DNA from: an uncultured Collinsella sp.
GTDB taxonomy: Bacteria; Actinomycetota; Coriobacteriia; Coriobacteriales; Coriobacteriaceae
Reading direction: 5' to 3'
Assembly (NCBI GenBank): GCA_902479065.1
Contig: CABSNM010000004.1
Location: forward strand, 54,819 to 118,818
DNA: 64,000 bases
Below the pieces are notes generated by a model. The model had not been told where the DNA came from. It did not search any database and saw nothing but the letters and a program-made list of their open reading frames with translations. Shown here piece by piece: positions 50,566 to 59,522 of this stretch (its first letter is position 1; every line of letters begins with the position of its first letter). A program made the translations under genes and the position numbers.

Positions 50566-50875
50566 GATGACCTCCTTGCAGGGCCGCGCGCAATGCGCGA
50601 CGCCAACGGGGAGAGTTCGCGGTCGGTGCCATCCCGGGAGCAGCATGGTCGGCAGCCGAGCCGACTCACCCTCCAAATGTCCTATGCCACCACCCTACCC
50701 TCACGGGCGGCCGTCCATGCATACCTTTCGGCGCACGTATGAATACAGGCGGCGAGAGGAAGAGACAAGCTTGTGAGGCGATTATTGAACCCCGTCGATG
50801 CAAACAAAAAGCCGCCACAGACCGTAAGACCTGCGACGGCTTCGCCTCAATTAATAGTTGAGTAAATACCTGAGC
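50566..50875. other. Intergenic gap without a gene
   Basis: The minus-strand leader of the EF-G-like gene is followed by the 3' region of the amino-acid importer. The latter has AAGCCG...CGGCTT (50806-50843) and CTCAA-ttaatag-TTGAG (50846-50862), hairpins likely ending the importer operon. Nothing else recognised. Confidence 0.5.
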
Positions 50876-51640
50876 CTACCCCTCGATACGGCTCAAGAAC
50901 TCACGCGTGCGCTGCTCGTGCGGATGGCCGATAACCTGATCGGCAGGCCCCTCCTCGACAATGCGGCCGCCATCCATAAAGACCACGCGGTCGGCAACAT
51001 CGCGCGCAAACTGCATTGCGTGAGTCACAATCACCATCGTCATATTCTGCGCGGCAAGGTCTTTAATGACACGCAGCACCTCGGCCGTCAGCTCGGGATC
51101 GAGTGCCGAGGTCGGCTCGTCAAAGAACAGAATCTCCGGGTCGAGCGCTAGGGCGCGGGCAATACTCACGCGCTGTTGCTGACCGCCCGAAAGCTCACAT
51201 GGCACCTTGTTCTCGTTGCCCGTAAGCCCCATCTGCGCGATCAACTCGCGCGCACGAGCTTCCGCCTGCTCGCGCGGGCGCTTAAGCACGCGGATCGGCG
51301 CGTCGATGATGTTTTTCATCACGGTATAGTGCGGGAACAGGTTGTAATTTTGGAACACCAAGCCGAATCGCGAGCGTGCCCGCTTGGGCACATCGCCCTT
51401 CGCATAGACCGCGCCCGAACCCGCATCCGTCGCAACGGCAAGGTCACCAAACGAGAGCGAGCCTCCGTCGAGTGTCTCGAGCAGCGTGGCACACCGCAGC
51501 AGCGTGGACTTGCCGCCACCCGAAGGCCCGATAATCGCCACGACCTCGCCACGCTTGACCTCGAGCGAAATATCCTTGAGCACCTCATTGCCGCCAAACG
51601 CCTTGCGCGCGCTTTCGATTTTCATCACTGAGTTAGTCAT
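50876..51640 (-). CDS. Polar amino-acid ABC importer, ATP-binding subunit
   Basis: 254 residues, GlnQ/HisP type. Walker A GPSGGGKST, Q-loop LVFQNYNLFPHYTV, signature LSGGQQQR, Walker B EILFFDEPTSALD and H-loop VTHAMQ are all canonical, including the PAAT-family LFPH motif. An insert of about 20 residues (LAVATDAGSGAVYAKGD) lies between Walker A and the Q-loop. ATG 51640 overlaps the permease stop by 8 nt; a GTG a few codons later is the alternative. Third gene of the binding-protein/permease/ATPase operon. Confidence 0.93.
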   Translation of the reverse strand: MTNSVMKIESARKAFGGNEVLKDISLEVKRGEVVAIIGPSGGGKSTLLRCATLLETLDGGSLSFGDLAVATDAGSGAVYAKGDVPKRARSRFGLVFQNYNLFPHYTVMKNIIDAPIRVLKRPREQAEARARELIAQMGLTGNENKVPCELSGGQQQRVSIARALALDPEILFFDEPTSALDPELTAEVLRVIKDLAAQNMTMVIVTHAMQFARDVADRVVFMDGGRIVEEGPADQVIGHPHEQRTREFLSRIEG

Positions 51641-52286
51641 GATAATAGTCCAGCTTCTTTTCGGCGGCGCCCAGCAGCATCTCGACCACAAAGTTAAAAA
51701 TCCAGTAGATCAGCGCCGCGATCGCAAACGGCACCATGCTCACCTGCGAGGCGACCAGCGCCTTGGCCGTCGAGAACATCTCACCCACGCCAATGGCAAA
51801 CGCCAGCGACGTGTCCTTGACCAGCGTGATGATCTCGTTGCCCATCGCCGGCAGAATACGCTTGGCGACCTGCGGCATCACGATATACAGAAACGTCTGC
51901 ACGCGCGAGTAGCCCAGCACCTCGGCTGCCTCGTATTGACCACGCGGAATGGACTGCAGGCCCGAGCGATAGATCTCGGCAAAGTAACCGGCGTAGTTGA
52001 TGATGAACGCCACGACGCACGCCGTCCACTTGGAATCGGGCGTGAGCGAAATGCCAAACACGTAGTACGGGGCAAAGTAGATGGCAAACATCTGCAGCAT
52101 GAGCGGCGTGCCGCGCATAACCGAGATATAGATGCGCGCAATCCAACGCAGCGGCGCGACCTTGCTCATGCGCATAAACGCCACGGGAATTCCCAGCGGA
52201 ATCGACCCCAGCAGCGTCAGCACAAACAACTGCAAACTGACCAAGAATCCCTGGCCAAGCATCTGCATCATGACCTGAATAGACAT
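51633..52286 (-). CDS. Polar amino-acid ABC importer, permease
   Basis: 217 residues, HisM/GlnP type with five predicted helices. The EAA loop is seen as EAAEVLGYSRVQTFLYIVMPQVAKRILPAMGNEIITLVKDTSLAFAIGVGEM, preceded by RGTPLMLQMFAIYF, both typical of PAAT permeases. Start ATG 52286 overlaps the stop of the binding-protein gene (TAATG); the ATPase gene overlaps its end. Translation is therefore coupled through all three genes. A homodimeric membrane part is expected because only one permease is encoded. Confidence 0.94.
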   Translation of the reverse strand: MSIQVMMQMLGQGFLVSLQLFVLTLLGSIPLGIPVAFMRMSKVAPLRWIARIYISVMRGTPLMLQMFAIYFAPYYVFGISLTPDSKWTACVVAFIINYAGYFAEIYRSGLQSIPRGQYEAAEVLGYSRVQTFLYIVMPQVAKRILPAMGNEIITLVKDTSLAFAIGVGEMFSTAKALVASQVSMVPFAIAALIYWIFNFVVEMLLGAAEKKLDYYHD

Positions 52287-53146
52287 TACTTGAGCACCCA
52301 ATTATCGAAAGATAGACCATAGCTTGAATACTTGTCGCACAGGTCCTTGACCGTGCCGTCCTCGTAGAGCGCCTTGAGCGACTCGGTCACGGCGTCGGCC
52401 GACTTGGTGTCGCCCTTCTTAAAGCCGACGGCGTAGTGCTCGCTGGACAGCGGCTCATCAAGCTGCGTATAAGCATCGGGCTTGGCGGCAAGCTGATACT
52501 GGGCAATCGAAAGGTCGCAAGCCACGGCATCGACCGCGCCGCTCTCGAGCTGCATAAACGCCGTGTTGTACTCACCGATGGTGTCGAGCGTGGCAAACGT
52601 CGCCGCCAGATCCTTCTGGTCACCCTCGAGCACATCCTGCGCAGCGGAATCGGTCTGGGTAATCACGGTCTTGCCGGCAAGATCGTCCCAGCTCTTGATG
52701 CCTGCATCCTTCTTTACCACCAGCACCTGCTCGTTGAGCATGTACGGCTCGGAGAACGTGTAGTCATCCTCACGGCCCTCCATGGTAAAGCCGTTCCAGA
52801 TGCAGTTGATGGCGCCCGAGTTGAGCAGCGTATCCTTGGCGTCCCAGTCGATGGCCTCGTATTTGACCTCCCAGCCCTGCTTATCGGCAACAGCCTTGGC
52901 CAGATTGAGATCAAAGCCGGTGTACTCGCCATCGTCGCCCACAAAGCCGTACGGAGGATAGGACTTATCAAAGCCCACCACGAGCTTCTTGGACTCCGCA
53001 GCGCCCTTCACATCCTTGGCCGCGGCAGAGCCAGCAGCGGAGCCCTTGCCGGCACCACCGCCGCAACCGACAAGACCAAGGCCAAGCACCGTGGCAAGCG
53101 AGCCGGCTAGGCCAACAAACTGACGACGAGACATATCGGTATTCAT
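52286..53146 (-). CDS. Amino-acid-binding lipoprotein of the ABC importer
   Basis: 286 residues. The N-terminus has SRRQF (Tat-like twin Arg) and a lipobox LGLVGC with Cys28 as the lipid-bearing residue, then a Gly/Ala/Ser linker. The family-3 solute-binding fold (about 58-286) shows FDKSYPPYGFVGDDGEYTGFDLNLAKAVA and the ligand-binding TMEGREDDYTFSEPY. By family it takes polar amino acids or cystine; specificity cannot be called. AAGGGGGAATACC precedes ATG 53146. First gene of the operon, with a good promoter and a palindromic operator in its leader. Confidence 0.93.
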   Translation of the reverse strand: MNTDMSRRQFVGLAGSLATVLGLGLVGCGGGAGKGSAAGSAAAKDVKGAAESKKLVVGFDKSYPPYGFVGDDGEYTGFDLNLAKAVADKQGWEVKYEAIDWDAKDTLLNSGAINCIWNGFTMEGREDDYTFSEPYMLNEQVLVVKKDAGIKSWDDLAGKTVITQTDSAAQDVLEGDQKDLAATFATLDTIGEYNTAFMQLESGAVDAVACDLSIAQYQLAAKPDAYTQLDEPLSSEHYAVGFKKGDTKSADAVTESLKALYEDGTVKDLCDKYSSYGLSFDNWVLK

Positions 53147-53164
53147 GGTATTCCCCCTTGATGG

Positions 53165-53184
53165 CACTTTAGTTAAGTAAAGTG
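53165..53184. promoter_or_regulatory. Operator-like palindrome in the importer leader
   Basis: CACTTTAGTTAAGTAAAGTG: perfect CACTTTA / TAAAGTG half-sites around 6 bp. It lies just downstream of the promoter at 53203-53231, where a repressor would block transcription. A sister site with the same core lies upstream of ilvE (26647). Confidence 0.6.
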
Positions 53185-53202
53185 AGTCATGTAACGTTCA
53201 GA

Positions 53203-53231
53203 ATCATACACTTTACCTTGATAGAGTACAA
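53203..53231 (-). promoter_or_regulatory. Sigma-70-type promoter of the amino-acid importer
   Basis: Minus strand: -35 TTGTAC (53226-53231), 17-nt spacer, -10 TATGAT (53203-53208). Predicted start near 53196, giving a leader of about 50 nt. Confidence 0.65.
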
Positions 53232-53238
53232 GGGAGAG

Positions 53239-53388
53239 GTTGCCCGGCATGGGCGGGGAGCGGCGCGTAATTAAGTTTCCTGCTCTACAGTCCTGCGCAA
53301 GACGGAAAGCACATTAAGTGCTTTCCTTTGCGTGCGGAACTCGCGATAAACTTAATTACGCGCCGCTCCCCGCCCATGCCGGGCAAAC
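53239..53388 (+). repeat. Large variable-arm hairpin element E, copy 3
   Basis: Arms of about 39 bp (53240-53278, 53348-53387; essentially perfect) enclose a 69-nt core nearly identical to 9851-9920. The inner stem is GGAAAGCAC-attaa-GTGCTTTCC, where three changes relative to copy 1 are all compensated. It sits in a divergent gap, unlike copies 1 and 2. Confidence 0.9.
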
Positions 53389-53494
53389 ATCGTTGGACTT
53401 ATCACTGACATGAAATAGGCGCTTGCATATCGTCCGTTGACTTGGCAAGGTACAATGCTTGCAGCTTTTAATTCATGAATTAGTGGAGTTATTG

Positions 53495-54943
53495 ATGGCA
53501 GAATCTCGTGCGGAGCGTAAGGCTCGTCGTGCTTTGATCGAGGCGGCTGAGGGGTCAGAGGAGAAAAAATCTTCTAAGAAATCCAAGTCGTCTCAGGACG
53601 CGAAGGGTAAGTCGGCTAAGGGCAAGGCTAAGGCCAAGCGTCCCGGCTCTCGTCGGAGCGAGGATAAGGCATCTCAGACTCGCTCCAAGCGCCCGTACAA
53701 GAATCCGGTTCCGTCTGCGCGTAAGGCTGTGGACCCCAAGTCCCCCTGTTCGATCATGAAAGCTTGCGGTGGGTGCACGGCGCTCAATCGTCCTTATAAG
53801 AAGCAGCTCGCCGCCAAGCAGGCTGCTATGGAGGAGCTTTTTGCTTCGCTTTGTGAGCGTGAAGGCATTGCTGTAGATCCTATTCGCGGTATGGGAGTCA
53901 CCCTGGGCGACCCGGGCAAATATCCTGCGCCGCGCGGTTTTCGCCATAAGGCCGCCACTCCCTTTGCCCCCGGCAAAGAGGGCGCTGTCCGCTGCGGTTT
54001 CTTTGAGCGCGGCACGCACAAGATCGTTGCCGTACCCGAATGCCCCGTCGAGGCACCGGGCGCCCGACAGATTCTTAACGGCATCGCGCGTGAAGCTGAG
54101 CGCCTGCACATTCCCGCCTTTAACGAGGACAAGCATCTGGGCTTGCTCCGCTATGCCGTCGTCCGCTGCGGTTGGCGTACCGACCAGGTCATGGTTACGC
54201 TCGTGACCGCCCAGCGTGACTTACCGCATGCGCAGGAGTTCTTTGAGGCTGTCGCCGCACTCAATCCGCACATCGTCACCGTTGCCCAAAACATCAACGG
54301 ACGCCCCGGCAACGCCATCCTCGGCGAGGAAACCCGCATCGTGTATGGCGCCGAATACATGCGCGACCAGCTGCTCGGCTGCGCATTCAACATCTCCCCC
54401 ACCGCGTTTTATCAGACCAACCCGCAACAGACCGAGCTGCTCTATCAGCTCGCTATCGACGGCATGGATTTGCACCAGGGCGATGTGCTCATGGATGCCT
54501 ACTGTGGCAGCGGTACCATCGGTCTTTGCGCAGCTAAAGATGCCCAGAACAAGGGTATCGGCATCATGCTGCTCGGCGTAGAGCGCAACCCGGCGGGCAT
54601 TGCCGATGCACGTCGCAATGCCGAGCTCAACGGCCTCACCCGCAGCGCTTGGTTTATGGCCGACGACGCCACCGATTACATCCTGGATGCCGCCGATAAC
54701 AACGAGCGGATCGACGTCCTTTCCATCGACCCGCCGCGCGCCGGCTCTACCTCCGAGTTCCTCGAAGCTGCCTGCGCACTTAAGCCGCGCCGCATCACCT
54801 ATATCAGCTGCAACCCCGTGACCCAAGAGCGCGACCTGCACCAGCTCCTCGACGGAGGCTATCGCCTGCTCAAGATCACGCCAGTCGACATGTTCCCTCA
54901 CACCGACCACACCGAAACCGTAGCGGTCCTCGAACGCCGCTAA
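53495..54943 (+). CDS. TrmA/RlmD-type RNA (uracil-5-)-methyltransferase
   Basis: 482 residues. A Ser/Lys-rich basic extension (about 1-85) precedes an iron-sulfur cysteine cluster (CSIMKACGGC, plus PECP near residue 180). The SAM domain has NISPTAFYQTNP, DAYCGSGTIGL and SIDPPRAG, and the catalytic cysteine is in ISCNPVTQERDL. There is no clear TRAM domain, as in some RlmC/RlmCD-like proteins. It probably makes m5U in 23S rRNA; tRNA cannot be excluded. ATG 53495 (GGAG upstream) is chosen over an upstream frame of 12 codons. Terminator at 54970. Confidence 0.92.
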   Translation: MAESRAERKARRALIEAAEGSEEKKSSKKSKSSQDAKGKSAKGKAKAKRPGSRRSEDKASQTRSKRPYKNPVPSARKAVDPKSPCSIMKACGGCTALNRPYKKQLAAKQAAMEELFASLCEREGIAVDPIRGMGVTLGDPGKYPAPRGFRHKAATPFAPGKEGAVRCGFFERGTHKIVAVPECPVEAPGARQILNGIAREAERLHIPAFNEDKHLGLLRYAVVRCGWRTDQVMVTLVTAQRDLPHAQEFFEAVAALNPHIVTVAQNINGRPGNAILGEETRIVYGAEYMRDQLLGCAFNISPTAFYQTNPQQTELLYQLAIDGMDLHQGDVLMDAYCGSGTIGLCAAKDAQNKGIGIMLLGVERNPAGIADARRNAELNGLTRSAWFMADDATDYILDAADNNERIDVLSIDPPRAGSTSEFLEAACALKPRRITYISCNPVTQERDLHQLLDGGYRLLKITPVDMFPHTDHTETVAVLERR

Positions 54944-54969
54944 CCAACCTCAGTAGATTTTTGGGACAA

Positions 54970-55003
54970 GAAAGGGGGCGACCCGCCTGGGCCGCCCCCT
55001 TCG
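54970..55003. terminator. Two-way terminator after the m5U methyltransferase
   Basis: AAAGGGGGCG-acccgcctgggc-CGCCCCCTTC between converging genes. Confidence 0.85.
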
Positions 55004-55021
55004 CTTGGTTTATAAACTCCG

Positions 55022-55843
55022 CTACATCCCATTGCGCAGATCGCACACGCCGGCTGCCGCCATCTCGCGCAGCAGCGTCTCGCGGTCGCGCGTCACGATC
55101 AAATCCAGCGGGAAGTGAATCTCGTCGAGCATCTTGCGAGCGTAATCGAGCTTGCCAATGGCCATGCCAATGTGGGCATCGGTTGACACGCCAATGCCCA
55201 CGCCCAGCTCGGCGCAGCGCTCGGCGATCTTGCGGCATACGGCCCAATGCTCAGTGTCGACACCGTGTTCAAGACTATGGTTGTTGATCTCGATAATCTT
55301 GTGCTTGGCCTTAGCTGCCAACAGCACCTCGTCGATATCGAACGGCACGCCCGAACGCCCCGTGTGACCCAGCATGAACACCTTGGGGTGCTCCAGGGCA
55401 TTGATATACATCTCGGTCGTCTGGGCCAGCGTCGCGCCTTCAGCAATCTGCGGATTATGCACGCTCGCAACCAAATAATCCAAATTTCGCGTAACCAAAT
55501 CGAACAGCGAATGCTGACGGCTGTACGAATCGCCGGCAATATCGAGCGTGACAGGAGTGTCCTCGCCAAACAGGCTTCCGTCCAGCGAAACGATATCGGC
55601 CTCGGCACCACGCAGCACCAGCACGCCGCTCCAAATGCGCGGCCAGATATCCTGGTTGATAAAGAATTGGTAACTGCGCAGGTCATTGGGGCAAGCCGTA
55701 ACCATAGAGCTCAGATGGTCGGCAGATCCGAGCACCTGCAGGCCACGCTCTGCCGCCCAGTACACATTCTCCTCAATGGTCGAATATGCATGCGCAGAGA
55801 ATATCGTATGGGTATGAATGTCACAAGAAAGCAGGTAGGGCAT
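55022..55843 (-). CDS. PHP-domain phosphatase (YcdX-like)
   Basis: 273 residues. The four PHP metal motifs are seen: CDIHTHTIFSAHA, SADHLSS, LRGAEADI with HTGRSG, and EINNHS followed by STDAHIG. This arrangement and length match the YcdX-type trinuclear zinc phosphatases rather than polymerase PHP domains or histidinol phosphatase. Substrate unknown. The start is ATG 55843 with AGGAGAC upstream. Converges on the m5U methyltransferase. The aminotransferase gene lies 165 nt upstream in the same direction. Confidence 0.9.
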   Translation of the reverse strand: MPYLLSCDIHTHTIFSAHAYSTIEENVYWAAERGLQVLGSADHLSSMVTACPNDLRSYQFFINQDIWPRIWSGVLVLRGAEADIVSLDGSLFGEDTPVTLDIAGDSYSRQHSLFDLVTRNLDYLVASVHNPQIAEGATLAQTTEMYINALEHPKVFMLGHTGRSGVPFDIDEVLLAAKAKHKIIEINNHSLEHGVDTEHWAVCRKIAERCAELGVGIGVSTDAHIGMAIGKLDYARKMLDEIHFPLDLIVTRDRETLLREMAAAGVCDLRNGM

Positions 55844-56008
55844 CAGGTCTCCTTATCTGGCACGGCCGTCGCTTATATTCATTGTACGCATAGCCTTCGA
55901 TAGTCGTAAAACCACTCCATCCCAAAGACACAACGTCCATGACAACGGGGTCTGGCTTAACACCAAACCCCGTTTCACGTAAAACATTGTAGGCAGAGCG
56001 CTTTACTT

Positions 56009-57193
56009 TTAACGATACTCGTCCGCCAACTGTTTCCAAGCGGGTAGCGAATTGATAATCGTTTCGTAACTCACGCAATAGCCCAGGCGGAACCAACCCG
56101 GCATACCAAAGCTGTCCGAGGGAACCGCAAGCAACTCATACTTCTTTGCACGCTCGCAAAACGCATTCGCATCGGGTTCCAGCGCCTTCACCCACAGGTA
56201 GAATGCACCATCCGGCTCAACATAGGTGTAGCCGTACTCCGCTAGTGCGTCGGTAAGCGCGGTGCGGTTGCGCGCATAGGCCTCGACATCGCTCGGCTCA
56301 TCGATGCAATCGATGATTACGCGCTGGAAGAGTGCCGGTGCGCATACAAAACCTAGCGTACGGGCAGCACCCGCAACAGCCGGCATCAGACGGGCAGCCT
56401 GCGGATTGGTGTTGGGAACCAAGATCCATCCCACGCGCTCGCCCGGCAGCGACAGCGACTTGGAATACGAGTAGCACACGATGGTGTGCTCGTAGATCGA
56501 GGGCACCCAAGGCACCTCGGCACCGTACACGATCTCGCGGTACGGCTCATCCGAGATGAGCATAATCGGATTCTCGGGATCGCGCTGAGCGTTGGCCTCG
56601 CGCAGAACATTGGCCAGTCGCGTCAGCGTGTCGCGTGTATATACGGCACCGGTCGGATTGTTGGGCGAGTCGATGATGACGGCCGCCGTCTTATCGCTGA
56701 TCGCCTTGAGCACGTTGTCCACGCTCAGCTGGAACGTATCTTCATCGGCGAGCGCCTCAACACACGTACAGCCGGCCTTCTCAATCCAAACGCGATACTC
56801 CGGAAAGTACGGGGCGATAACAATAACCTCGTCGCCCGGGTTCGTAACGGCGTTGAGCGTGCAGGTGAGCGAAGCCGCGGCACCCACCGTCATAAATACG
56901 TCTTTGCCCTCATAGCTCGTGCCAAAGCGGCGGTTGAGCGATTCGGCCACAGCGGCACGACATTGCGGCAGGCCCGGTGCGGGCGTGTAGCCGTGCAGCT
57001 GGTCGCTCGGCAGCTCCAGGGCCTTCTTAATCGACTCAGCCACAGCAGCGGGCGCCGGAACGCTCGGATTGCCCAGCGAAAAATCGAATACGTTTTCCGC
57101 ACCGATCTGCGCCTTGCGCTCAAGGCCATAGCTAAAAATCTCACGGATGATGGAGCTTTCCGCGCCGCGAGCATACATAGTTTCGTTGATCAT
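56009..57193 (-). CDS. Class I/II pyridoxal-phosphate aminotransferase
   Basis: 394 residues, PLP fold type I. FSLGNPSVPAP, GYTPAPGLPQCRAAVA, DSPNNPTG, ISDEPYREIVYG and the PLP-binding lysine in SYSKSLSLPGERVGW are all present; the substrate carboxylate arginine is likely in WFRLGYC. It resembles the aspartate/aromatic group (PatA/AspC-like); amino-acid specificity is not inferable. ATG 57193 is chosen because AAGGGGAACAG lies just upstream; the longer frame runs into the palindrome at 57258. Single gene. Confidence 0.92.
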   Translation of the reverse strand: MINETMYARGAESSIIREIFSYGLERKAQIGAENVFDFSLGNPSVPAPAAVAESIKKALELPSDQLHGYTPAPGLPQCRAAVAESLNRRFGTSYEGKDVFMTVGAAASLTCTLNAVTNPGDEVIVIAPYFPEYRVWIEKAGCTCVEALADEDTFQLSVDNVLKAISDKTAAVIIDSPNNPTGAVYTRDTLTRLANVLREANAQRDPENPIMLISDEPYREIVYGAEVPWVPSIYEHTIVCYSYSKSLSLPGERVGWILVPNTNPQAARLMPAVAGAARTLGFVCAPALFQRVIIDCIDEPSDVEAYARNRTALTDALAEYGYTYVEPDGAFYLWVKALEPDANAFCERAKKYELLAVPSDSFGMPGWFRLGYCVSYETIINSLPAWKQLADEYR

Positions 57194-57257
57194 CTGTTCC
57201 CCTTTCGCATAGGCGCTATTGTACGCTTTAGCTGAGCAAAGTGCCGTAGCAATGTTA

Positions 57258-57309
57258 ATTGGGGACAGACTTAAATGCGTGAAAACGCTCATTTAAGTCT
57301 GTCCCCAAT
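57258..57309. repeat. GGGACAG hairpin, family D
   Basis: ATTGGGGACAGACTTAAATG and CATTTAAGTCTGTCCCCAAT, a long palindrome with CGT-gaaa-ACG at its tip. Here GGGACAG lies in the arms, not the loop. Only one copy in the window. Confidence 0.85.
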
Positions 57310-57335
57310 CAACAGACGGCCCCATATCGCTCAAA

Positions 57336-57373
57336 AGAAAAAGCCTCCACAAGTTTCCCCGCGGAGGCTTTTG
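57336..57373 (-). terminator. Terminator after ftsH
   Basis: On the minus strand AAGCCTCC-gcggggaaacttgt-GGAGGCTT followed by TTTCTTTTG. Confidence 0.8.
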
Positions 57374-57382
57374 TTACAAGGA

Positions 57383-59521
57383 CTATTTGTCGGCGTCGGT
57401 GTCGGCACCGGCATTGACGGCATGGTCATCGTCAGCACCATCGGATGCGGCTTCGGCATCCTCCTGCATGGCCGCCTGCGCAAAGGCCGCGGCATCAGCC
57501 GCCAGCTCCTCCTCGCTCATACGAGGCACGCGCTTCTTGGTCGGCATGCCGGCCGCCTTGGCATTGCGCTCCTCCTTGGCCGCCAGGATATCACCCTCGC
57601 GCTCAAGGTAGGCATCCCACTCGTTGTCGAGCAAGGCGTTCACGGCGTCGCCTTCGACGGTCTCGCGCTCAAGCAGCACCTTCGCCATCAGATCGAGCTG
57701 ATCGCGACGGGCGTCCAGGATCTCGACCGCACGACGATGGGCCTCACGCATAATGCGCTGAACCTCGATATCGATGCGGCGCGCCGTCTCCTCGGAGTAA
57801 TCCTGGTGATCGGCGTAATCGCGACCAAGGAACACCTGATGTTGCGCCTCGCCAAACACTTGCGTGCCCAGCTCCTCGCTCATGCCCAAGCGCGTGACCA
57901 TCTCGCGCGCCATCTTGGTTGCGCGCTCCAGATCGTTGCTCGCGCCCGACGTAATGTCATCGCACATGAGCTCCTCGGCAACGCGACCGCCCAAGAACAC
58001 AGCGAGCTCGTCGAGCATCTCGTTCTTGGTCTTGAGGAAGTGGTCCTCCTGCGGAAGCTGCAGCGTGTAGCCCAGAGCCTGACCGCGGCTGACGATCGAG
58101 ATCTTGTGGACCGGATCGGAGTGCTCCAGGATGTGGCCCACCAAAGCGTGACCGCTCTCGTGGTAGGCAATCGTGGTGCGCTCGGCCTCGGTCATCACGC
58201 GACCCTTGCGCTGCGGTCCGGCAATCACACGCTCCATCGATTCCTCGACCTCGTCCATCGAGATCACGGAACGATGGCGGCGGGCAGCCAGCAGCGCAGA
58301 CTCGTTGAGCAGGTTCGCCAAATCGGCGCCAGTAAAGCCAACGGTCATCTGGGCGAGTTTCTCAAACTTAACGTCCTCGTCCATCGGCTTGTTCTCGGCA
58401 TGCACGCGCAAGATCTGCTCGCGGCCCTTCACATCCGGACGGTCGACCGTAACCTGACGGTCAAAACGGCCGGGACGCAGCAATGCCGGATCCAGGATGT
58501 CAGGACGGTTGGTCGCAGCGATCAGGATGACCGACTCGCTTTCCTCAAAGCCGTCCATCTCGACCAGCAGCTGGTTGAGCGTCTGCTCGCGCTCGTCGTG
58601 ACCGCCGCCCAAGCCAGCTCCGCGCTGACGTCCCACGGCATCGATCTCATCGATGAAGATGATCGACGGGGCCTGGGACTTGGCCTCCTTAAAGAGGTCA
58701 CGCACACGGCTGGCGCCAACACCTACGAACATCTCGACAAAGTCGGAACCCGAGATGCTAAAGAACGGCACGCCCGCCTCGCCGGCAACGGCCTTGGCCA
58801 GCAGCGTTTTACCGGTGCCCGGAGGGCCAACCAGCAACACGCCACGCGGGATCTTGGCGCCCAGCTTGCGATAGCGATCCGGATCGCTCAAAAAGTCACG
58901 GATCTCCTCGAGCTCCTCGACTGCCTCGTCCACGCCGGCAACGTCTTCAAACTTGACCTTGGGGCGTGTGGCCTCGTTGGTCTTGGCGTTGGTCTTGCCA
59001 AACTGCATGTTCCTGTTGTTGGCGCCCATCATCTGGCGCATAAAGTAGAACATGATGGCGATAAGGGCGATCGTTGGAAGCACACTCATCGCCAAGTCGC
59101 CCCAAAAATCGGGATCGTTGGTGTTGACGATGTACTTGGTATCGGGGTGCTCCGCCATGAGCTCGGCAAGCGAATCGGAGCCGACATAGGTCGAAGAGAA
59201 GCTCTTGAGCTCGCTCGTATCGCCCTTGTCCTTCTTCGTCTTCCAGTAATGACCCGTCACGCTTCCGTCTTGAACCGTATAGGTCAGATCTTCGACGCGA
59301 TCCTGCTTGATGGCGCTCACCATCTCGCTCGTCGCGAGCTTAACGGTATTGCTGGAGCTGGCAAAGCCGGAGCCCATATTAAAGAAGGCATAGCCCAGAA
59401 GCGCGCAAGCCAAAAGAAAATACAGCCAGCCCGTACGCGTGGGCTTCTTGCCTCCGGGCATCCCCGGGATCTTTGGGTCCCGGGGAGTCTGGGAATTGTT
59501 GTCGTTACGGTCGTCGGGCAT
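57383..59521 (-). CDS. ftsH: ATP-dependent zinc metalloprotease FtsH
   Basis: 712 residues, membrane-anchored AAA+ protease for quality control of membrane proteins. Two membrane helices (about 31-50 and 142-160) flank a short external domain. The AAA module has Walker [10 protein letters not shown], the pore motif [14 protein letters not shown], Walker [15 protein letters not shown] and [23 protein letters not shown]. The zinc protease domain has HESGH and, downstream, the third-ligand region [11 protein letters not shown]. An acidic Ala/Asp-rich tail ends the protein. Its ATG lies one base past the hpt stop, so hpt and ftsH are coupled. The tilS-hpt-ftsH order is widely conserved. Confidence 0.97.
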   Translation of the reverse strand: MPDDRNDNNSQTPRDPKIPGMPGGKKPTRTGWLYFLLACALLGYAFFNMGSGFASSSNTVKLATSEMVSAIKQDRVEDLTYTVQDGSVTGHYWKTKKDKGDTSELKSFSSTYVGSDSLAELMAEHPDTKYIVNTNDPDFWGDLAMSVLPTIALIAIMFYFMRQMMGANNRNMQFGKTNAKTNEATRPKVKFEDVAGVDEAVEELEEIRDFLSDPDRYRKLGAKIPRGVLLVGPPGTGKTLLAKAVAGEAGVPFFSISGSDFVEMFVGVGASRVRDLFKEAKSQAPSIIFIDEIDAVGRQRGAGLGGGHDEREQTLNQLLVEMDGFEESESVILIAATNRPDILDPALLRPGRFDRQVTVDRPDVKGREQILRVHAENKPMDEDVKFEKLAQMTVGFTGADLANLLNESALLAARRHRSVISMDEVEESMERVIAGPQRKGRVMTEAERTTIAYHESGHALVGHILEHSDPVHKISIVSRGQALGYTLQLPQEDHFLKTKNEMLDELAVFLGGRVAEELMCDDITSGASNDLERATKMAREMVTRLGMSEELGTQVFGEAQHQVFLGRDYADHQDYSEETARRIDIEVQRIMREAHRRAVEILDARRDQLDLMAKVLLERETVEGDAVNALLDNEWDAYLEREGDILAAKEERNAKAAGMPTKKRVPRMSEEELAADAAAFAQAAMQEDAEAASDGADDDHAVNAGADTDADK

Positions 59522-59522
59522 C

